In this document: positions 4,875 to 7,153 of the stretch, piece after piece
How the letters are laid out: each line of letters starts with the position of its first letter
How positions within the stretch are numbered: position 1 is the first letter of the stretch
Assembly (NCBI GenBank): GCA_949127925.1
Contig: CASBQX010000265.1
Coordinates: forward strand, 1 to 7,153
Direction of reading: 5' to 3'
Origin: Synechococcales cyanobacterium PMM_0002
GTDB taxonomy: Bacteria; Cyanobacteriota; Cyanobacteriia; Elainellales; Elainellaceae
DNA: 7,153 nt
Made by a program: the position numbers and the translations under genes
The notes under the pieces: model-generated
Seen by the model: only the letters and a program-made list of their open reading frames with translations
Told to the model about the DNA's origin: nothing
Database searches by the model: none

Positions 4875-6305
4875 TCAAACGGTATCGACTGCTTCAAATT
4901 CGAACTTGATTTCTTTCCACAGTTCGCAAGCGGTTGCCAACTCAGGAGACCAGCGGCAAGCTTCGCGAATGATGTCGCCACCTTCACGCATCAGGTCACG
5001 GCCTTCGTTGCGGGCTTGGACGCAGGCTTCGAGGGCAACGCGGTTAGCGGTTGCACCAGGAGCGTTGCCCCAGGGGTGACCCAACGTACCACCACCAAAC
5101 TGAAGTACAGAATCGTCGCCGAAGATTTCGACCAAGGCGGGCATGTGCCATACGTGAATCCCACCGGAGGCCACGGCCATCACACCGGGCATGGAGGCCC
5201 AGTCTTGGGTGAAGTAGACACCGCGAGAAGGATCGCGCTCGACGTAGTTTTCACGCAGCAGGTCGATGAAGCCAAGGGTGATGGCTTTGTCGCCTTCCAG
5301 TTTGCCCACAACCGTGCCGGTGTGGATGTGGTCGCCACCAGACATCCGCAGGCACTTGGCCAACACGCGGAAGTGAATCCCGTGGTTCTTTTGACGGTCA
5401 ATCACAGCGTGCATGGCGCGGTGAATGTGCAGCAAGATACCGTTGTCGCGGCACCAGTGAGACAGGGTGGTGTTGGCGGTGAAACCAGCGGTCAAGAAGT
5501 CATGCATGACGATGGGCATGTTGAGTTCTTTGGCGTACTCAGCCCGCTTCAGCATTTCTTCGCAGGTGGCGGCGGTGACGTTGAGGTAGTGACCTTTGAT
5601 TTCGCCAGTTTCTGCTTGAGCTTTGTGGATGGCTTCAGCCACGAAGGTGAAGCGATCGCGCCAGCGCTGGAACGGCTGAGAGTTGATGTTTTCGTCGTCT
5701 TTGGTGAAGTCTAGACCGCCCCGCAGACACTCATATACAGCTCGACCGTAGTTCTTGGCCGACAAACCCAGTTTGGGTTTGATCGTACAGCCCAACAGCG
5801 GACGGCCATACTTGTTGATTTTGTCGCGCTCAACCTGGATGCCGTGAGGAGGCCCTTGGAATGTCTTGAGGTAGGCAACTGGAATCCGCAGGTCTTCTAG
5901 ACGCAGCGCTTTTAGAGCCTTGAACCCAAACACGTTACCCACCAAGGAGGTCAACAGGTTGGTGACAGAGCCTTCTTCAAACAAATCCAAAGGGTAGGCG
6001 ATGTAGGCGATGAACTGATTTTCTTCGCCACGAACAGGTTCGATGTCGTAGCAGCGACCTTTGTAGCGATCGAGGTCGGTCAGCAAGTCTGTCCACACCG
6101 TCGTCCAAGTACCTGTGGAAGATTCAGCAGCAACAGCCGCAGCAGCTTCTTCAGGAGGGACTCCGGGTTGAGGTGTCACCCGGAACGCGGCCAGAATATC
6201 CGTATCTTTGGGCGTGTAGTCTGGCGTGTAATACGTCAGACGGTAATCTTGAACCCCGGCCTTGTACCCAGCTTTTGCTTGGGTTTTTGTTTGCGAATAA
6301 GACAT
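4875..6305 (-). CDS. rbcL: Ribulose-1,5-bisphosphate carboxylase/oxygenase large subunit, form IB
   Basis: RbcL carries the active site that adds CO2 or O2 to ribulose-1,5-bisphosphate in the Calvin cycle; in this organism type it is packed in beta-carboxysomes. The 476-residue protein is full length and typical of cyanobacterial form IB. Numbering is one higher than in plants. Active-site residues are all present: Glu61 and Asn124 from the neighbouring subunit, Lys176 and Lys178 in TIKPK, carbamylated Lys202 with metal ligands Asp204 and Glu205 in GGLDFTKDDEN, His295, Arg296, His328, Lys335 at loop 6, Ser380, and Gly404-Gly405. The C-terminus has EIKFEFE (465-471), the recognition motif for RbcX. 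A good AGGAAGGG ribosome binding site precedes the ATG. A 6-bp stem (ACCGTT/AACGGT, 4867-4883) surrounds the TGA stop codon. Confidence 0.99.
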   Translation of the reverse strand: MSYSQTKTQAKAGYKAGVQDYRLTYYTPDYTPKDTDILAAFRVTPQPGVPPEEAAAAVAAESSTGTWTTVWTDLLTDLDRYKGRCYDIEPVRGEENQFIAYIAYPLDLFEEGSVTNLLTSLVGNVFGFKALKALRLEDLRIPVAYLKTFQGPPHGIQVERDKINKYGRPLLGCTIKPKLGLSAKNYGRAVYECLRGGLDFTKDDENINSQPFQRWRDRFTFVAEAIHKAQAETGEIKGHYLNVTAATCEEMLKRAEYAKELNMPIVMHDFLTAGFTANTTLSHWCRDNGILLHIHRAMHAVIDRQKNHGIHFRVLAKCLRMSGGDHIHTGTVVGKLEGDKAITLGFIDLLRENYVERDPSRGVYFTQDWASMPGVMAVASGGIHVWHMPALVEIFGDDSVLQFGGGTLGHPWGNAPGATANRVALEACVQARNEGRDLMREGGDIIREACRWSPELATACELWKEIKFEFEAVDTV

Positions 6306-6310
6306 CGTTT

Positions 6311-6318
6311 CCCTTCCT
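6311..6318 (-). promoter_or_regulatory. Ribosome binding site of rbcL
   Basis: AGGAAGGG lies 5 nt before the rbcL ATG (6303-6305) on the minus strand. This purine-rich Shine-Dalgarno is stronger than anything seen before rbcX, rca or the hydrolase, and it confirms the chosen start, which gives the conserved MSYSQTKTQAKAGYKAG N-terminus. Confidence 0.8.
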
Positions 6319-6605
6319 GTGAATCACTGTAATTGCGAGCATACAACACCCTCCCTGCACCGCACCCTACAAAGGATGCTTGCGGGAAGCTCTTGCACGA
6401 ATCTGCTGTGCCGATGAGATCCCTTCTAGCTGCGACGATGCGCAACGGATGGCCATTGACAACATCTGTTGCTCAGGGCACCTGACTTAATCGCTACTCA
6501 CGTTAGACAATTGAGTTTGCCCTGCTTTGAAGATTGTCGTGCTCGTGGCTCAACCCAAAATATACCAGGAATCGAATAAGCCAAACGTTGAATGTTCTTT
6601 GCCTC

Positions 6606-6635
6606 TATATAATCAATAGTTATCTTTCTATACAA
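6606..6635 (-). promoter_or_regulatory. Candidate rbcL promoter overlapped by a LysR-type dyad
   Basis: On the minus strand TTGTAT (6635-6630) and TATATA (6611-6606) are spaced by 18 bp. An interrupted dyad ATAA-N7-TTAT (6609-6623) overlaps the -10 and spacer and fits the loose T-N11-A rule of LysR-type regulators, the family of CcmR, CmpR and RbcR. The transcript leader would be about 300 nt. A different start closer to rbcL, for example near the TATATT around 6560, is possible. Confidence 0.38.
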
Positions 6636-6668
6636 AAGTTAATGTTTTGGCGATCGCCCGCTCTAAGA

Positions 6669-6697
6669 TAGGCAGGCTTTTAGCGGCTAGCTATGAT
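6669..6697 (+). promoter_or_regulatory. Candidate promoter of the TonB-like gene
   Basis: TAGGCA (6669-6674, 4 of 6 consensus matches) and TATGAT (6692-6697, 5 of 6) are separated by exactly 17 bp. The start of transcription would be near 6704, giving a leader of about 67 nt to the ATG at 6771. It stands about 35 bp from the candidate rbcL promoter on the other strand, so the two could influence each other. Confidence 0.4.
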
Positions 6698-6770
6698 GGA
6701 CTACGGGGCTAGACAACTTTGTTAATCGAGATTTGATTGCCCAAATTGGACTGATTGAGATTGAACGACC

Positions 6771-7153
6771 ATGCAACCAGCCAACATGACTGGACTCGCC
6801 CAACCGCCCCCAGTAGGGAGGTTGCGCCATCAAGATCCACCTCGGCTATGGCGAAACATAGTGGCTGGGTCGGTTGGTATGCATTTACTGCTACTGTTAG
6901 CGCTGCCGTCGCTTTTGCAACCCGTTGACAGTCAATCTCAAGCTGGAATGCAGGCTCCTACTCCGATTGAACTAATCGATTTGGCTCAAGTCGGCATCAA
7001 CTCCCAAGCTGCTGGCGAAGGGGCTGCCACAATTGATGCCCCGAATCCAGACGCCCCGAATCCAGACGCCCCGAATCCAGAGATACCCGCTGCGAGTGTC
7101 CCAGCCACCGCTCAGACTACTCAGACTGCTCCGCCCTCTGCCTTTGCTCCCAC
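6771..7153 (+). CDS. TonB-like single-pass membrane protein with proline-rich periplasmic part (3' end outside the window)
   Basis: The frame is open from the ATG at 6771 to the end of the window, giving 127 complete codons, so the gene is truncated here. The ATG is the earliest start, because an in-frame TGA lies at 6762-6764. The order is a basic, proline-containing cytoplasmic tail (1-29, with RLRH and RLWRN), a membrane segment (about 30-50, VAGSVGMHLLLLLALP), a PIELIDLAQV motif (65-74) and then a Pro/Ala/Gln/Thr-rich stretch. This N-terminal plan, including a His within the membrane helix and the PIELIDL patch, resembles TonB-type energy transducers and related cyanobacterial proteins of unknown function. 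The diagnostic C-terminal domain is not in the window, so the family is inferred. Three DAPNP repeats occupy residues 89-103. No strong Shine-Dalgarno is seen. Confidence 0.6.
   Translation, partial: MQPANMTGLAQPPPVGRLRHQDPPRLWRNIVAGSVGMHLLLLLALPSLLQPVDSQSQAGMQAPTPIELIDLAQVGINSQAAGEGAATIDAPNPDAPNPDAPNPEIPAASVPATAQTTQTAPPSAFAP
7035..7079 (+). repeat. Three tandem copies of a 15-bp in-frame repeat (DAPNP)
   Basis: GACGCCCCGAATCCA occurs three times head to tail; the first copy differs by one base (GAT for GAC) and is silent. Each copy encodes Asp-Ala-Pro-Asn-Pro in the periplasmic proline-rich part of the TonB-like protein. The near identity points to recent slippage or unequal exchange, so copy number may vary between strains without a frameshift. 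Confidence 0.9.

Larger units (their letters stand above)
1605..6657. repeat. HIP1 octamer sites (GCGATCGC), ten copies
   Basis: The octamer GCGATCGC starts at 1605, 1724, 1794, 1923, 2086, 2311, 3109, 4545, 5652 and 6650. A random 8-mer is expected about 0.1 times per strand in a window this size. HIP1 over-representation is a recognised genome-wide hallmark of many cyanobacteria. Five of the ten are inside rca, and none is in the first 1.6 kb. Confidence 0.95.
6306..6770. promoter_or_regulatory. Divergent intergenic region: rbcL leader and two candidate promoters
   Basis: These 465 bases separate the start codons of rbcL (minus) and the TonB-like gene (plus). No gene is seen here. The contents are the rbcL ribosome binding site, a 12-bp dyad CAACATCTGTTG (6460-6471), the candidate rbcL promoter (6606-6635), one HIP1 octamer (6650-6657) and the candidate plus-strand promoter (6669-6697). 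Long rbcL leaders are known from other cyanobacteria, and the promoter position here would give one of roughly 300 nt. Confidence 0.6.

Noticed and set aside
5016..5714. A 232-codon plus-strand open frame inside rbcL
   Set aside because: It lies wholly antisense to a strongly conserved gene; biased codon use in rbcL commonly leaves the opposite strand open, and its Val/Gly/His-rich translation shows no known domain.
6306..6770. NtcA site (GTA-N8-TAC) or CmpR motif (TTA-N7/8-TAA) in the rbcL leader
   Set aside because: Only wrongly spaced versions were found, for example GTA-N10-TAC near 6330.
1..7153. tRNA, rRNA, CRISPR array or transposase gene
   Set aside because: No cloverleaf-like set of stems, regularly spaced repeats or intact transposase frame was recognised by eye on either strand.

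Overview
This window is from a cyanobacterium, most likely a beta-cyanobacterium with a filamentous-type gene set. The evidence is a form IB Rubisco operon in the order rbcL-rbcX-rbcS, a Rubisco activase with a C-terminal small-subunit-like (SSUL) domain, ten copies of the octamer GCGATCGC (HIP1), and cyanobacterial-type intergenic palindromes and heptamer repeats. Genus cannot be assigned from sequence reading alone.

Layout, left to right. Positions 1-695 are gene-poor and contain only short protein-like open stretches (one resembles the end of a winged-helix DNA-binding protein) and a candidate promoter. A sugar-type ABC transporter permease lies on the + strand at 696-1616. It converges on the Rubisco activase gene (1679-2980, minus) across a 62-bp gap with a heptamer repeat and a perfect palindrome. 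Everything from 6305 down to 1679 is on the minus strand: rbcL (4875-6305), rbcX (4225-4659), rbcS (3833-4189), an SGNH/GDSL-type hydrolase (3005-3631) and rca (1679-2980). A 465-bp divergent region (6306-6770) holds the rbcL leader and candidate promoters for both directions. A TonB-like or similar single-pass proline-rich protein begins at 6771 on the + strand and runs off the window; it carries a 15-bp triple repeat.

How the genes work together: RbcL and RbcS are the two subunits of the CO2-fixing L8S8 enzyme. RbcX clamps the C-terminal tail of RbcL, whose binding motif is visible here, during assembly. Rca uses ATP to remove inhibitory sugar phosphates from Rubisco, and its SSUL domain resembles those by which CcmM binds Rubisco. 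The window therefore encodes Rubisco synthesis, assembly, repair and probably carboxysome recruitment on one strand. The unexplained member is the SGNH hydrolase between rbcS and rca, only 24 bp from rca.

The most notable non-coding observations are a perfect 11-bp tandem duplication that doubles the ribosome binding site of rbcS, nested inverted repeats between rbcL and rbcX, a 17-bp-arm inverted repeat behind rbcS, and clustering of HIP1 sites in the linker/SSUL-coding part of rca. No wholly new system is evident; this is a recognisable Rubisco locus with several unusual local details.
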